Counted from the first letter of the stretch, positions 38,905 through 51,050 are shown. The stretch: 64,000 bases of DNA from Cladopsammia gracilis (GCA_022457155.1 JAJGOT010000164.1:230001-294000), one strand, 5' to 3'. Translations and numbers: made by a program. The notes: generated by a model from the letters alone, not told the origin.

Positions 38905-41643
38905 TTAAGAGATGCCGTTTAGGAATACCCATTCCTTAGGTAAGGGTTGGTTTGCAATTCCGTGAACATGTATACTGTGGATCGATTTAAGGTATTTAAG
39001 AAAACCGTGGAGTGATGGAGTAGAATCTTTCATTTTACAGAGCCAGATGAAGTGTCTGGCTACAAGAAAACAAAAATTGATTTGGTGATGAAATTTTGAT
39101 GAATCAGGTTTTAAGCCAAGTGCCAAAGATATATCCAAAGAGAAATGATCTTGAATGATTTGAAAGGCCCTTAGCCGCGCTATTACGCTTTCCCAGAAAA
39201 GTGTTGTTGTATGGCAACTCCAGAAAAGATGAGTTAGTTTTTCACATTCTTCTTGACAAAAAGAGCACTGCGGGTTCTCTTTTATTCGCATTTTGGTTAA
39301 AAAATCATTTGTCGGTAGTCTCCTGTGCAGAAGTCTAAACTGGAATTCACGAAGTTTTGTGCTTCCCGTGATTTGGGGGGCTAGTAGGTAAGCAGCGCTC
39401 CAGTTTACATCGTTTTGCTTCAAACTACAGTCTTTAAGCCATTTCTGTTGGCTGAGGGTAGGAGCAGAGGCCTTCTTCGCAACAAGTTTATCATACACAA
39501 GTCTATTTGATTTTTGAGATTTGATTAATTTGGTCAAGAAGCTTTCATATTCATTGTCATTATCTGTGAGGTCGCGTAGGTTACTTGCTCTTCGGAGAGT
39601 TTTTAAGGCAGAAATAAGTCCTAAATATGTTAAGGGCTTGATTTTAAAGCCGTACTTTTTCTGCAGCTCTTGAAAGGTGAAAAAATTATTATTACTATCT
39701 TTTAAGTGTTTTATTTTCCTAATACCTCTACATTCCCATTCCTTGTAGAAAATTGGGGCGTTGTTAATTCGCACCAAAGAGTTGAACCATAGACTATTTT
39801 CAAGAAACTGCTTTTCAGATGTTAATTGCTCTTCAAAATTTGTTTCTGACCAAATTAAAAGAAGTTCTTTTAAGAAATTGTCTGTTGTATTAAAAATCTT
39901 ATTTGTATCTTTTTCATTAAGGTTGCCTGTAAAAAGGAGGCCATAGCCAAACTTCTTAAGGTGAATGTCAAAAAACAATTTCCATTTGCCATGATTGTCT
40001 GTATCCAAATATTTTTTAATCCATGATATCTTCAAGGCCTTGTTAAAAGAATGTATATCAATCATTTTGAGACCACCGTCTGGGTAGTTATTTACCATTA
40101 TGTCACGTTTTATTTTATCAGTTTTTCCGTTCCATAGAAACAGGTAAAATAGCTTATTTATCTCTTTGATTATGGACTCGTTTGTGCAGAGAGGCGCAGA
40201 AATGTAGACAATTTGAGAAGCTATTAAGCTTTTTAGTACTACGATTTTCCCAGTTAAGGTTAGTCTGCGGTATTTCCAGTTGTTAAGTATGATTCTTATT
40301 TTTTCCAATTTTTCCTTATAATTTAAGAAGGCAGTAGTGTCAGGGTCTATGGAAAACTGTATGCCAAGAGATTTCACTTTATCTTTTTTCCATCTAAAAT
40401 TTCTTTCAGGAGCAAGGATTTCATTACTACCGCTTTTCAAACCGATCCAGAGGGCTTCTGTTTTCTTGCTGTTAAGCTTGAGACCAGAGGTCTTGCCGAA
40501 GTCATCGAGTATACTAAGGGCGGTCGATAGTGTCTGTTGTGAGCCGTCAAGTATTAAAGTCGTGTCGTCTGCGTATTGACTTAGTTTAATTTCTTCCTGA
40601 TTCACACGGATTCCCTTAATGTTTTTGATTTGTCTAATTGCTTTGGCTAGAATTTCCACCGATAAAATAAAGAGATAAGGTGATAAAGGGCAACCTTGCC
40701 TAACTCCTCTTTCGACTTTAAAAAAACTACTCGTCCATCCATTATTCAAGACGCAGCTTTCTATGTTATTGTAAAAACACTTTACCCAGTTTATCAAAGT
40801 AGGACCAAAACCAAAATATTGAAGCGTTTTTGTAACGAAAGGCCATTCTATCGTATCAAACGCTTTTTCAAAATCGAGAAATAAGAGCAGTCCGGGAATG
40901 TTTTTTTCTTTGGCGAAACGAATAACGCTGTCTATAAGCCTAATGTTTTCACCTATAAATCTGCCTTTAATAAATCCAGTCTGGTCATAGCTGATTAAAT
41001 CGGGAAGAACATTTTTCAGGCGATTTGCAATAGACTTTGCAGCTAGTTTATAATCACAGTTGAGAAGGGTTAATGGCCTCCAGTTTTTGATGAAGTGCGG
41101 ATCTGCGTCTTTCTTGGGAATGAGTTTAATAATACCTCTTCTCTGAGTAATGGACAGTTGACCCGTATCGTATGAAAAGTTGAGTGCTCTTATAAGTATT
41201 TTGAATATATCTTTCCAGAAAACCTGATAAAATTCAGCTGGTAACCCGTCAGAGCCGGGTGTTTTCCCATTTTCCATAGTTCTTAGAGCTGCAAGGCATT
41301 CTGTTTCTGTTAAAGGGCCTTCGCAGTTATTTTGTTCTTCCTCGTTTAGGATCGTGTCATTTTCATGGCTGAAGAAGTCAGATGAATCGATTAACGAGTG
41401 TGAGCTTACGTTTGTAGTATATAAATTCTTATAGAAAGACTGGCACTCGGCTAGTATTTCCTGATCTGATGTATGTTGACAGAGCAGAATAGCGTAAAAA
41501 TGAAAAAAAAAATGCATCATTTCGTATTTTGTTGTCTGAATTCTATGTATACGTATTGAAACAAAACAGATGGCTTTCACCCTACAGGTACTGAAATTAC
41601 AAGCAAGCACTGGGTTTATACTCGCTATATCCACCCCAGTCAC
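38905..41643 (-). CDS. LINE reverse transcriptase (Tx1/L1-like), 5'-truncated
   Basis: 912-codon open frame. The retroelement part starts near 41490 (SDQEILAECQSFYKNLY); the preceding about 50 codons look like unrelated flank read in frame. Fingers/palm: GKTPGSDGLPAEFYQVFW, IPKKDADPHFIKNWRPLTLL, LLLFLDFEKAFDTIEW, GVRQGCPLSPYLFILSVE, catalytic SQYADDTTLILDG, then GLKLNSKKTEALWIG. The C-terminal zinc-binding stretch CSFCQEECEKLTHLFWSCH is the zf-RVT type of Tx1-like LINEs. The apurinic endonuclease domain is missing, as in typical 5' truncation. No internal stop remains, so the insertion is recent. It acts by target-primed reverse transcription when complete. Confidence 0.88.
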   Translation of the reverse strand: MTGVDIASINPVLACNFSTCRVKAICFVSIRIHRIQTTKYEMMHFFFHFYAILLCQHTSDQEILAECQSFYKNLYTTNVSSHSLIDSSDFFSHENDTILNEEEQNNCEGPLTETECLAALRTMENGKTPGSDGLPAEFYQVFWKDIFKILIRALNFSYDTGQLSITQRRGIIKLIPKKDADPHFIKNWRPLTLLNCDYKLAAKSIANRLKNVLPDLISYDQTGFIKGRFIGENIRLIDSVIRFAKEKNIPGLLLFLDFEKAFDTIEWPFVTKTLQYFGFGPTLINWVKCFYNNIESCVLNNGWTSSFFKVERGVRQGCPLSPYLFILSVEILAKAIRQIKNIKGIRVNQEEIKLSQYADDTTLILDGSQQTLSTALSILDDFGKTSGLKLNSKKTEALWIGLKSGSNEILAPERNFRWKKDKVKSLGIQFSIDPDTTAFLNYKEKLEKIRIILNNWKYRRLTLTGKIVVLKSLIASQIVYISAPLCTNESIIKEINKLFYLFLWNGKTDKIKRDIMVNNYPDGGLKMIDIHSFNKALKISWIKKYLDTDNHGKWKLFFDIHLKKFGYGLLFTGNLNEKDTNKIFNTTDNFLKELLLIWSETNFEEQLTSEKQFLENSLWFNSLVRINNAPIFYKEWECRGIRKIKHLKDSNNNFFTFQELQKKYGFKIKPLTYLGLISALKTLRRASNLRDLTDNDNEYESFLTKLIKSQKSNRLVYDKLVAKKASAPTLSQQKWLKDCSLKQNDVNWSAAYLLAPQITGSTKLREFQFRLLHRRLPTNDFLTKMRIKENPQCSFCQEECEKLTHLFWSCHTTTLFWESVIARLRAFQIIQDHFSLDISLALGLKPDSSKFHHQINFCFLVARHFIWLCKMKDSTPSLHGFLKYLKSIHSIHVHGIANQPLPKEWVFLNGIS

Positions 41644-42368
41644 TGTACTATCCGGCGGATAAGAATGATTTGAATTATTGGAAACACAAATTATGTCTTA
41701 CTTCATTTTTTTAGCTTCACATTCGGAAGCTTCAAACCAGTTAAAACGTAGTCTTATTTAACTTTTTAACATGGAACAGGTTTAGATATAAGCTCGCACT
41801 AACAAAACTGCACCAAAAGTTTGCTACTAAAATCGGAATTCTTAGCTAGACTTACCTCAGTGTAGCTAAAACCTTTCCTAAATATAAAGCTAGCATACAC
41901 CGCTCTGACTTCTTTTTATCCGTGTTGAACACTAATTACTTTTTACCTTCCAATGTCTAAATGGAAATTTGTGGCCAAAGTTCACCTGTTATATCAAGCG
42001 CCTTTCGCAATTTGTCCGTGAGCCTATTAGGGACCTCTAATTTTATTGTAAGAGAGCTCTGAAAACAGAAACATATATTTTGTCTTTACAAGGTCGATAT
42101 CTAGAATTATTCGTCGAAATCTCGAGGTGAAAGTCGAGATCCCGCATAATAAGTCGAGGAGCGCTTTCCTTTTGTATGGGAAATCCGGTTGTTCTGGTGG
42201 TAAATCAAATGGAACAGACTTTTCCACTGGAAAGTTTTGGGGTAAAAAGTCCTCTTTTCTTGTTTTTGCCGAAATGATCGAAAAAAATCCTGTACCATCT
42301 GCTGCGTCCCACTAGTGCCATGCTCCTTGATGAATTAAAAGCCATGTTTCACCCGATTCGCGTATAAT
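41644..42368. other. No feature recognised
   Basis: AT-rich DNA between the LINE and the tandem TIR repeats, with only short open frames. Confidence 0.4.
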
Positions 42369-42479
42369 CAGCCGATTCGCGCATAATTAACCGCATATAA
42401 GCGGTCTAATTAACATCAAATTACCGCATGCAAGCCGTTAAAGTAGGCCCTATTTACCTACTGAGAAATATTCTTTATA

Positions 42480-42663
42480 TTGTGAAATGATATATATATG
42501 AAATAAATCATATATGAACTGCGGAAATGAAATCAAATGAAGAATGATCCTCGCAGTTGTGAACGCAATTTAAGCAATTGCGAAAAGAAGCCTGAAAAAA
42601 AAAAAAATTCAGGACTTCAACGGGGTTCGAACCCGTGACCTCGCGATACCGGTGCGTTGCTCT

Positions 42664-42698
<35 letters not shown>

Positions 42699-42925
42699 AG
42701 GTCAATTGTAGGTTCATATGTTCCCGTGATAGGAGTGAATGTGAAATGATATATATATGAAATAAATCATATATGAACTGCGGAAATGAAATCAAATGAA
42801 GAATGATCCTCGCAGTTGTGAACGCAATTTAAGCAATTGCGAAAAGAAGCCTGAAAAAAATTCAGGACTTCAACGGGGTTCGAACCTGTGACCTCGCGAT
42901 ACCGGTGCGATGCTCTACCGTCTAC
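42480..42925 (-). mobile_element. Coral-type tRNA-derived SINE, 1.7 tandem copies
   Basis: The unit contains GAACTGCGGAAATGAAATC and, on the minus strand, a tRNA-like head with A box TAGCTCAGTTGG and B box GGTTCGAACCC. The first copy is complete (about 42480-42738). The second (about 42739-42925) stops inside the tRNA part at the boundary with the host repeat. The acceptor stem pairs with one G-U, but the anticodon stem is poor and position 33 is C, so I do not call a functional tRNA. I recall this SINE as abundant in stony corals. Confidence 0.7.
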
Positions 42926-43345
42926 TGACGTACACGAGAACAGAACTCCAGAAATAAGAGAAAAGAGCTCCAGTTTAGCACTGATCTGCAGTGTTTAGGG
43001 CTAAGCACTGATTTGGAAACGGTTAGCTTTCATATATGGTTATGGGTAACTCCATAAATATGTTAAAAATTACAGTTCCTCTCAGCTAGCCCTCGTTGGT
43101 GTAATGGATATGGGTGTTAGTTATGAAGCAAACGACTCAGGTTCGAGGCATACACCCTTCTGATGTTTTTCTTTCTTTTACTCCAAAAAAGTAGTTTTAC
43201 TTTATGTAAAATGTTCAAGTGAAAGACAAAAGCCAGTTTCAGATCAGCTCTATTTTCGTTATTTCTCAGTAGGTAAATAGGGCCTACTTTAACCGCTTTC
43301 ATGCGGTAATTTGATGTTAATTAGACTCGCTTATATGCGGTTAAT

Positions 43346-43529
43346 AGGCCATTTGCACGATGACGTCATTTGACTACTACTACCAGAATTCATTTCGTTT
43401 TTCCTTTCTTATTTAAATTTTGTAATCCCAGTGCGGTTTAAATAACAATAGCCCTAATTTGCACTACAAAACAAAAAACTGAAGGATTCTGGTAGTAGTA
43501 GTCAAATGACGTCATCGTGCAAATGGCCT
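43346..43529. mobile_element. MITE with long perfect-looking TIRs
   Basis: The left end AGGCCATTTGCACGATGACG and the right end are reverse complements, continuing through TCATTTGACTACTACTACCAGAAT. The equivalent place in copy 2 (about 44085-44090) reads GGTTAATTATGCGCG with no insert, so the insertion boundaries are clear; the duplicated target is 2 bp (AT). Confidence 0.8.
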
Positions 43530-43550
43530 ATTATGCGCGAATCGGCTGAT

Positions 43551-44103
43551 CAGCCGATTCGCGCATAATTAACCGCATATAAGCGGGTCTAATTAACATC
43601 AAATTACCGCATGCAAGCGGTTAAAGTAGGCCCTATTAACCTACTGAGAAATATTCTTTATATTACTGACGTACACGAGAACAGAACCCCAGAAATAAGA
43701 GAAAAGAGCTCCAGTTTAGCACTGATCTGCAGTGTTTAGGGCTAAGCACTGATTTGGAAACGGTTAGCTTTCATATATGGTTATGGGTAACTCCATAAAT
43801 ATGTTAAAAATTACAGTTCCTCTCAGCTAGCCCTCGTTGGTGTAATGGATATGGGTGTTAGTTATGAAGCAAACGACTCAGGTTCGAGGCATACACCCTT
43901 CTGATGTTTTTCTTTCTTTTACTCCAAAAAAGTAGTTTTACTTTATGTAAAATGTTCAAGTGAAAGACAAAAGCCAGTTTCAGATCAGCTCTATTTTCGT
44001 TATTTCTCAGTAGGTAAATAGGGCCTACTTTAACCGCTTTCATACGGTAATTTGATGTTAATTAGACTCGCTTATATGCGGTTAATTATGCGCGAATCGG
44101 CTG
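43551..44103. mobile_element. TIR repeat, copy 2 (uninterrupted)
   Basis: About 550 bp directly following copy 1, head to tail, with the same TIRs and the same tRNA-like body (ACTGACGTACACGAGAACAG to CATACACCC). It lacks both the SINE and the MITE and so serves as the empty reference. Confidence 0.75.
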
Positions 44104-45055
44104 CATGTTTGTTATTGTGAATCGTTAGTACCCAGTCTCCTCAAGAAAGAAAAAGCAACTCCGTGCAAAAGGAACACGCTCTTCCCGTTGACGTTTACAG
44201 TTTGTATGAATTCATTCCTGTTTCCTTTTGCGCTTCTGTCTGTTAACATTATACTGCCTCAAAATCTCGTACCTGTACGAGTGATAATCGGTACGAGGTC
44301 ACTCGGTAGCTGTATCGTTTCAAGATTCTCATACCGCTACGAAAACTCAAACCCATATCGCGTCAGCGCTGTACAGATATTCGTTCAGCGCATGTCAGAG
44401 TAAACTATAATGAGCGTGCAGATGAACTAGTCAAACAAGGAAGAGACAGATCATCTGAAATGGTGGGTACTCCCGTCAAATAAGATGTGTGCCGCGAAGG
44501 TTCTTTAAAAACCTTCACCCTATTTAAGGTCAGGAAATTGAAAACTTATACCATTTTTAACTCGTGAATAAGGGAAGGTAGTAAACGAGGTTGTAGCATT
44601 TAGGTAAATATGTCACTCGAACGCTCACTCACTCGCTCTCTCGATTGGCAGTAAACTTTTCTTGGAAATTCCGTGGTTGAACATTAAATAAAGCTACTTA
44701 GAAAAACGCTATAGCACGGCAAATGTCGTTGTTAAATTTGTGAATTTTCGCGCATTGTTTGGAATAAGAGCTGAGATAACTAGACGATTTAAATCAGTTT
44801 ACTCATCAATTGTTTGACTTCAAACTCAGTATGGAAAACTAAAACCGATCTGCGAACTTCAAATGGATTTTTCAAGACTTCGGTAAACGCTACAGCACAG
44901 TAAATGTTGTAGCCCACGAGAAAGTTCTTGGGCTCGTGGCCATCAACCAAATTTTGTTTCTAAAACGAACAATATGTCTTAGCGTGACACAAATGCGCAT
45001 TGTGAATTGGGTGACGTAATGTTTTAAATTTGTTTACTCATCAATTCTTTCATGC
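44104..45055. other. Mostly unrecognised; possible LINE RNase H remnant
   Basis: Around 44385-44470 one frame reads VNYNERADELVKQG, like the end of a LINE-type RNase H domain (NERADEL), without the rest of the gene. Otherwise only short open frames. Confidence 0.3.
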
Positions 45056-45205
45056 CCTAGGTTTCAGAGGCTTTTCTCGCGCTTTCATCTCTCTCACGTT
45101 ACACGCCTCTAATGTCTCATATTTTCTCGGGGAGAAAAGCCGGTCCCGACTTCTCGCGAAAGCGTGCCGCAAGAGAACCTCTGGTCCCCAGCAGTAGTTT
45201 TTCGA
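45056..45205. mobile_element. Small MITE
   Basis: The left end contains TTTCAGAGGCTTTTCTCGCG and the right end contains CGCAAGAGAACCTCTGG, imperfect inverted repeats. It is non-coding. Confidence 0.5.
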
Positions 45206-45238
45206 CTGCTGTGAAACAACAAATGCTTAGACCGATCA

Positions 45239-45400
45239 TAGGGAACCCATACGCTTATTTGTAAACTGAATACGCTTTTGTAAACCGCAAATGTAATTAA
45301 AATAGCAAGTTCACATTTACCATTTTAATTCCATTTACAGTTTACAAAAAGGCGTATTCCGTTTACAAATATAATAAGCGTGTGGGTTCCGTCACTACGC
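45239..45400. mobile_element. Small MITE
   Basis: GGAACCCATACGCTTATTTG and its reverse-complement relative (AATAAGCGTGTGGGTTCC) flank inverted GTTTAC-rich arms. It is non-coding. Confidence 0.6.
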
Positions 45401-45442
45401 CTAAATTAAAGGTCACAACAAATGTAACGCATTTTACGTCAC

Positions 45443-47693
45443 ACAATGTTAGTTGTTCTCAATAAAATTGTTTTAGTTTTTAAAACGAGGTCTCCGTAAT
45501 GCACGATATCACACCCATAAAACCCGGACCGAGAGGTACGAAGCCAAGATCACCTCCGTACGTCTAAACCAATTATGGGACAGAAGTAAAAAAAAATTAT
45601 ATTTTTGATAACAGTTTATCTACGGCTACTCTGTGAGTTTTGGTTTATTAGAAAATTTCTAGAAAATATCCGTATTTACTGAAATTTTATGCCATTTAAT
45701 TTATCCTAGGAACGTTTACAGGTTCAAATCTCCAAAAGAGAAAAACAAACTAACGTTAAGTCCGCTGTGCTAAAACAATGACGTTATGGTGTAGAAAATT
45801 TTAATAACGCAATGCACAGTCTCTCGACAATTTCAACGGTACTTTCAATTTCAATTTCAAATTTTTCAAGCAATAATCCCAAAAAAGTAAAAATCGGCAC
45901 TACAATCGTGTATTCATTTGTTTTCTCCTATGCACTTAAACAAATTAAATAATAGAGTAATATTTAATTAATAAGTTTGGAATAAAGAGTATTTTCATAT
46001 CTATAATGCCTATTTCTCCTACTAAATACAAATGTTCTTTTCATTTTAAAAATCCTCAAATTAAAGTCTTTAACTTGCACTAAATGATGTGAGGTTTATG
46101 ATACAATGTTGAAATATTGATTACTTCTCGATCGCTTAGGAGCTAGGAACGCAATACCAGAACGGAATAATTACTCATTCTCTGTGTAACCAAAACAATG
46201 GAAAGAGACATCAATTTCGTTCTAATTTAAGGTTGCTTCTCATATAATCGTCCCGGTCGTCCCGGTCGTCCGAGTCGTTTCAAAAAGTGCACGGACGACC
46301 GGGACGATTATATGAGAACACTTCTGAGACGACCCGGTACGATCGCAAGCGACCCGGACGACTGGGACGATCGCGGTCGCTTGGATAGAACTGTGTTCTA
46401 TCCGGACGACTGGGACGATCGTGAAAATTTGGGAACGATCATATGAGAACTACTCTCAGGCGATCGGGACGACTGGGACGATCGCGGTCGCTTGGATAGA
46501 ACTGTGTTCTATCCGGACGACTGGGACGATCGTGAAAAATTGGGAACGATCATATGAGAACTACTCTCAGGCGACCGGGACGACTGAGGCGATCGAAGCG
46601 ACCCAGATCTACCCCAGTATTCATAGCTCTACCAGTTCCAAAATGGCGATAACTTCGGAGTTTAACTCTGCTTTAACAGCCGCCATTTTCTTACGGACCG
46701 CGCTATTGACGTTCGGGACGACTGGGACGATCATATGAGAACCCAAATCGCTTGAGTCGTCCCGATCGTCTGAGTCGTTTGCAAAAACACTTTTGAAACG
46801 ACTCGGACGACCGGGGCGACCGGGACGATTATATGAGAACCAGCCTTTAAGAACAAAATGTGAGTTTCACTTAAAATTTTAACGAACTACCCATGCATCT
46901 ACAAGACTATATTTTTATTCTAATAAGCCTTATTCGTTAAACGGTTTACGTCTCTGTTTCGGTGTGAGTATATCTAAAACAGCTTTTGTTTAAAAAGCAG
47001 CGAGCCCTAAGAAATCTCCTAAGTGAAAATAGAAAATAGGAATGTCGTTCTTACCAAATACGTCGCGTAAAATTTCTGCTTAAAAAATTCAGTAGGTTGA
47101 CTTGAAGGCATCAACTGATTAAGATTCACGAATTAGTACTTTCACCAGTAAAGTGGCATTCGTTTATTTAAAAAAAAAAAAAAACATCTGCCTACATCTT
47201 TGACACAGGATAGGGAAAATTTGTTAAGTGGCGTTTGCGTTATTAGCAAACCCTTTTTTGTTTGTCGTATCACATTTATGACATGTTATGCAGGTATTAG
47301 TTAACATCAAGGAGAATGTCAGCAATATTTAAAGAGAAAGACTTCATATAACGGGAATAACTGTACGGAACGTGGTTTTTAACTTTTCCTGCCCAACTAT
47401 GATCTTTATGCCTTATAGTTCTATCAGAATTTAATATTTTTTTGAGCTTTTATTTCATTTAAGGTCAGATGCGCAGTTGTAACAGTTTTCGCTCTGGACG
47501 TCTCGGCTTGACGTCTTGACATGTGATATTTTCTCTTATTTTAAAAGGGGACCGGTCATCTGGCAAATTGAATTCAAATTTCAACAGTGGCACTCTTAAA
47601 TAATTGATCACACGGGAAGTTTGCCGAAAATGCAACATGATCCATCCTGCTAGCTGAAAGAAACATAGTCTTTTAATTACAATATTGCATGAG
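45443..47693. repeat. Tandemly duplicated segment, copy 1
   Basis: Starts with TTAGTTGTTCTCAATAAAA and ends near TTACAATATTGCATGA. It aligns over its length with 47932-51826 at high similarity once insertions are removed. This copy carries the foldback element 46231-46848. It has no gene content, so it could be two copies of an unknown repeat or a local duplication. Confidence 0.8.
46231..46848. mobile_element. Foldback element with internal GTCGTCCCG-rich repeats
   Basis: TIRs containing TTCTCATATAATCGTCCCGG and its complement. An internal direct duplication of about 110 bp (GATCGCGGTCGCTTGGATAG) is present. TTTAA/TTAA flanks both sides, and the uninserted site in copy 2 (about 48685, CTAATTTAAGAGC) confirms precise insertion with a 4-5 bp duplication, as for TTAA-targeting DNA transposons. 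Confidence 0.75.
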
Positions 47694-49045
47694 TTGCCCA
47701 TAGTTTTGAAAACAGATTTTGCAAGACGAAATAATGCTTTTTAACATGGTGTAAGCTCTGCCATGTACCAGTCGATGATTTTCGGCTCTTAGTTTTGTCA
47801 ATATTGTCAATATTGCATATCGCTCAAAATAATATAAATAATGAAAATCCTCCCAAATATTCCATTTTAGTTCAAACTGAGAAAATCCCCACTTAAAATG
47901 TGTATAATTATATACCTTATATGATTAGTTTCATATTAGTTGTTCGCAATAAAATTGTTTTAGTTTTTAAAACGAGGTCTCCGTAATGCACGGTATCACA
48001 CCCATAAAACCCGGACCGAGAGGTACGAAGCCAAGATCACCTCCATACGTCTAAACCAATTATGGGACAGAAGTAAAAAAAATTATATTTTTGATAACAG
48101 TTTATCTAAGGCTACTCTGTGAATTTTGGTTTATTAGAAAATTTCTAGAAAATATCCGTATTTACTGAAATACTATGCCATTTATCCTAAGAACGTTTAC
48201 AGGTTCAAATCTCCAAAAGAAAGATACAAAAAAGCGTTAAGTCCGCTGTGCTAAAACAATGACGTTATGGTGTAGAAAATTTTAATAATGTAATACACAG
48301 TCTCTTGACAATTTCAACGGCAATAATCCCAAAAAAGTAAAAATCGGCACTACAATGGTGTATTCATTTGTTTTCTCTCATGCACTTAGATAAATTAAAT
48401 AATATAGTAATATTTAATTAATAAGTTTGGAATAAAGAGTATTTTCATATCTATAATGCCTATTTCTCCTACTAAATACAAATATTCTTTACATTTTAAA
48501 AATCCTCAAATTAAAGTCTTTAACTTGCAGTAAATGATGTGAGGTTTATTATACAATGTTGAAACACTGACACTTCTCGATCGCTTAGGAGGTAGGAACG
48601 CGATACCAGAAGGAATGGAATAATAACTCATTCTCTGTGTAACCAAAATAGTGGAAAGAGACATCAATTTCGTGCTAATTTAAGAGCAAAGGGCGAGTTT
48701 CACTTAAAATTTATCGAACTACCCATGTATCCACATATTTTTATTCTATTAAGCCTTATTCGTTAAATCGTTAAATGGTTTACGTCTCTGTTTCGGTCTG
48801 AGTATCTAAAACAGCTTTTGTTTGAAAAGCAGCGAGCCCTAAAAAATCACTTAAGTGAAAATAGAAAATAGGAATGTCGTTAATATCGTAATAAGGGTTG
48901 TTGTTGTTTATCGTGGTGAACACACTAGTAAAGAAGTATTTTTCGTTTGTCTCACGATGTAGTCACTTCCGATGTGGATCGCGACGTTTCGACTGCATAC
49001 TGCTAGTCTTCTTCAGGCGATGGGGTCGACTGGTTACGCGTCACC

Positions 49046-49186
49046 TTATGAAGCACGATGCTCTGCTGTGATTGGTTGGTTTTCAACAGCTGTGACTGGT
49101 GCATTTTGATCCTCGTTGTTTCGGCGAATTGTTCCCTCGGCGGTCCGTAGTCGTACGGCTCTCCTGTTGTTGTGTTTCTTGATCGC

Positions 49187-49222
<36 letters not shown>

Positions 49223-49633
49223 CCTGTTGATGTTGTTAGGGTTAAGTCTTATGTGGATCGCCTCTTTGACCCTGCTTGTGTACCAATGAGGATCACGATC
49301 AATAAACTTTACTTCATTCCAAAGCGGGTGGTGTCCGGTGTTGTTGGCGTGCTCTGAAACGGCGGAGGTCTGGGTACGGGCGAATCGGATGTCTCGGTCA
49401 TGCTCTTTTATTCTGTCTTGCATAGGTCTTCCAGTCTCGCCGATATAAACTTTACCGCATTCACAGGGAATTCTGTAAACCACGCCATCTTGTTTAGTCG
49501 GGTCAACAGCGTCTTTAGGCCGTACTAGGTGTGATCTAAGTGTAGTCTCCGACTTGAAAACAGCGCGTACGCCTTGTTGTTGTAGGCAGCGGCGAAGTTG
49601 TTCGGACAGACCTTTGACATAAGGTAAAACCAC
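49046..49633 (-). CDS. Penelope-like GIY-YIG endonuclease fragment
   Basis: 195 residues, opening inside the linker after the (absent) reverse transcriptase (LPYVKGLSEQLRRCLQQQGV). The endonuclease begins GVVYRIPCECGKVYIGETGR, with the GIY-YIG-like VYRI...VYIG pair and a CEC knuckle, then MQDRIKEHDRDIRFA, SAVSEHANNTGH and FIDRDPHWYTSRVKEAIHI. It nicks target DNA in active elements. The frame is intact to its natural stop (AEHRAS) but cannot be autonomous without the RT. Confidence 0.8.
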
Positions 49634-49681
49634 AGTAGATTTGAACTCGGTCGTGGGCTCAGCACTGGTGTTGGGTTTTCT

Positions 49682-50874
49682 ACTGCGGTTTTACCTTATG
49701 TCAAAGGTCTGTCCGAACAACTTCGCCGCTGCCTACAACAACAAGGCGTACGCGCTGTTTTCAAGTCGGAGACTACACTTAGATCACACCTAGTACGGCC
49801 TAAAGACGCTGTTGACCCGACTAAACAAGATGGCGTGGTTTACAGAATTCCCTGTGAATGCGGTAAAGTTTATATCGGCGAGACTGGAAGACCTATGCAA
49901 GACAGAATAAAAGAGCATGACCGAGACATCCGATTCGCCCGTACCTAGGGCTGTCCATAAGTTGCTCGGCAACTTTTGAGCACCTTTTCAGATTTGGAGC
50001 AACTTTTAGTCCTTCGAGCAACTTTTCGGATTTCGTGCAACTTTTTTCTTTTTTGAATAACTTTGTTGCTTTTTTAGGGCAATTTGCAACTAAAAACCGC
50101 CCATTCAAGTTCTAATTTAAAGCATCAGTTGCTTTTATGCAAGATTTTGCGTAAAATACCTTTTGTAAACAAAAAAAAACTATTCCCCTGGCGGGTCTGC
50201 CTGTGGTAGCAGCCGAAGGTGGTCAGCGGATATGCTGAAAAATTCAAAATGGCGGAGCCCAGTGGACTAGCTGATGGTGCAAAACATTGACCAACAGGGA
50301 CAGTGCTCTGTACTACATCCGCAAGGATGTAAATATTGAAAGACTATGGTTTTATACCACATACACTCGTGTATGTCAGAGAAACTTTATAAATTTAATA
50401 AGCATAAGCAAAGTTTGTTTTGTTCGAATACAATCACGTGGTTATCGCAATAGACGGCCAATACAGAGAATCAGATTTTTATGATGTGGGTTGAGAGAGA
50501 CTCAGTCTTACAATATTGATGAGTCAGTATGATATAATTATGTATATAATATCTATGCAAAGTTAAATCTATTCATTAAATCTTTATTTAAGTTGTTAAT
50601 CAATCTCTTACACTACAATATTGAAAGCAACTTTTGAGCAACTTTTGGATTTTGGGGCAACTTTTGAGAAACTTATAGAGTTTTGGAGCAACTTTTGAGA
50701 AACTTTTTGAGAAAATTGCTGCAACTTTTTGAGAAAATTGGAGCAACTTGTGGACAGCCCTAACACCACCCGCTTTGGAATGAAGTAAAGTTTATTGATC
50801 GTGATCCTCATTGGTACACACGCAGGGTCAAAGAGGCGATCCACATAAGACTTAACCCTAACAACATCAACAGG

Positions 50875-50927
<53 letters not shown>

Positions 50928-51050
50928 CAACAGGAGAGCCGTACGACTACGGACCGCCGAGGGCACAATTCGCCGAAACAACGAGGATCAAAATGCACCA
51001 GTCACAGCTGTTGAAAACCAACCAATCACAGCAGAGCATCGTGCTTCATA
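49682..51050 (+). pseudogene. Second Penelope GIY-YIG copy, interrupted
   Basis: Same coding sequence as the minus-strand arm, but broken at about 49946-50762 by a nested element, with about 40 bp of endonuclease sequence missing at the junction compared with the intact arm. Confidence 0.8.
49948..50760. mobile_element. Nested DNA transposon (TA target), about 0.8 kb
   Basis: Ends GGGCTGTCCATAAGTTGC and CAACTTGTGGACAGCCC are inverted repeats, with TA on both sides. Subterminal tracts repeat AGCAACTTTTGAG-like units in both arms. No transposase was seen. Confidence 0.65.

Larger units (their letters stand above)
42369..43550. mobile_element. TIR repeat, copy 1, with nested SINE and MITE
   Basis: Begins CAGCCGATTCGCGCATAATT and ends in its reverse complement. 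The TIRs are about 100 bp and include CCGCATATAAGCG and AAATTACCGCATGCAAG. The body contains the tRNA-like repeat also found at 13527-13880. Compared with copy 2 it has a SINE inserted at about 42480-42925 and a MITE at 43346-43529. Confidence 0.7.

Noticed and set aside
42600..42690. Functional tRNA gene (minus strand)
   Set aside because: The acceptor stem pairs, but the anticodon stem is poor and position 33 is not T; it is the head of a repeated SINE, with a second truncated copy beside it.
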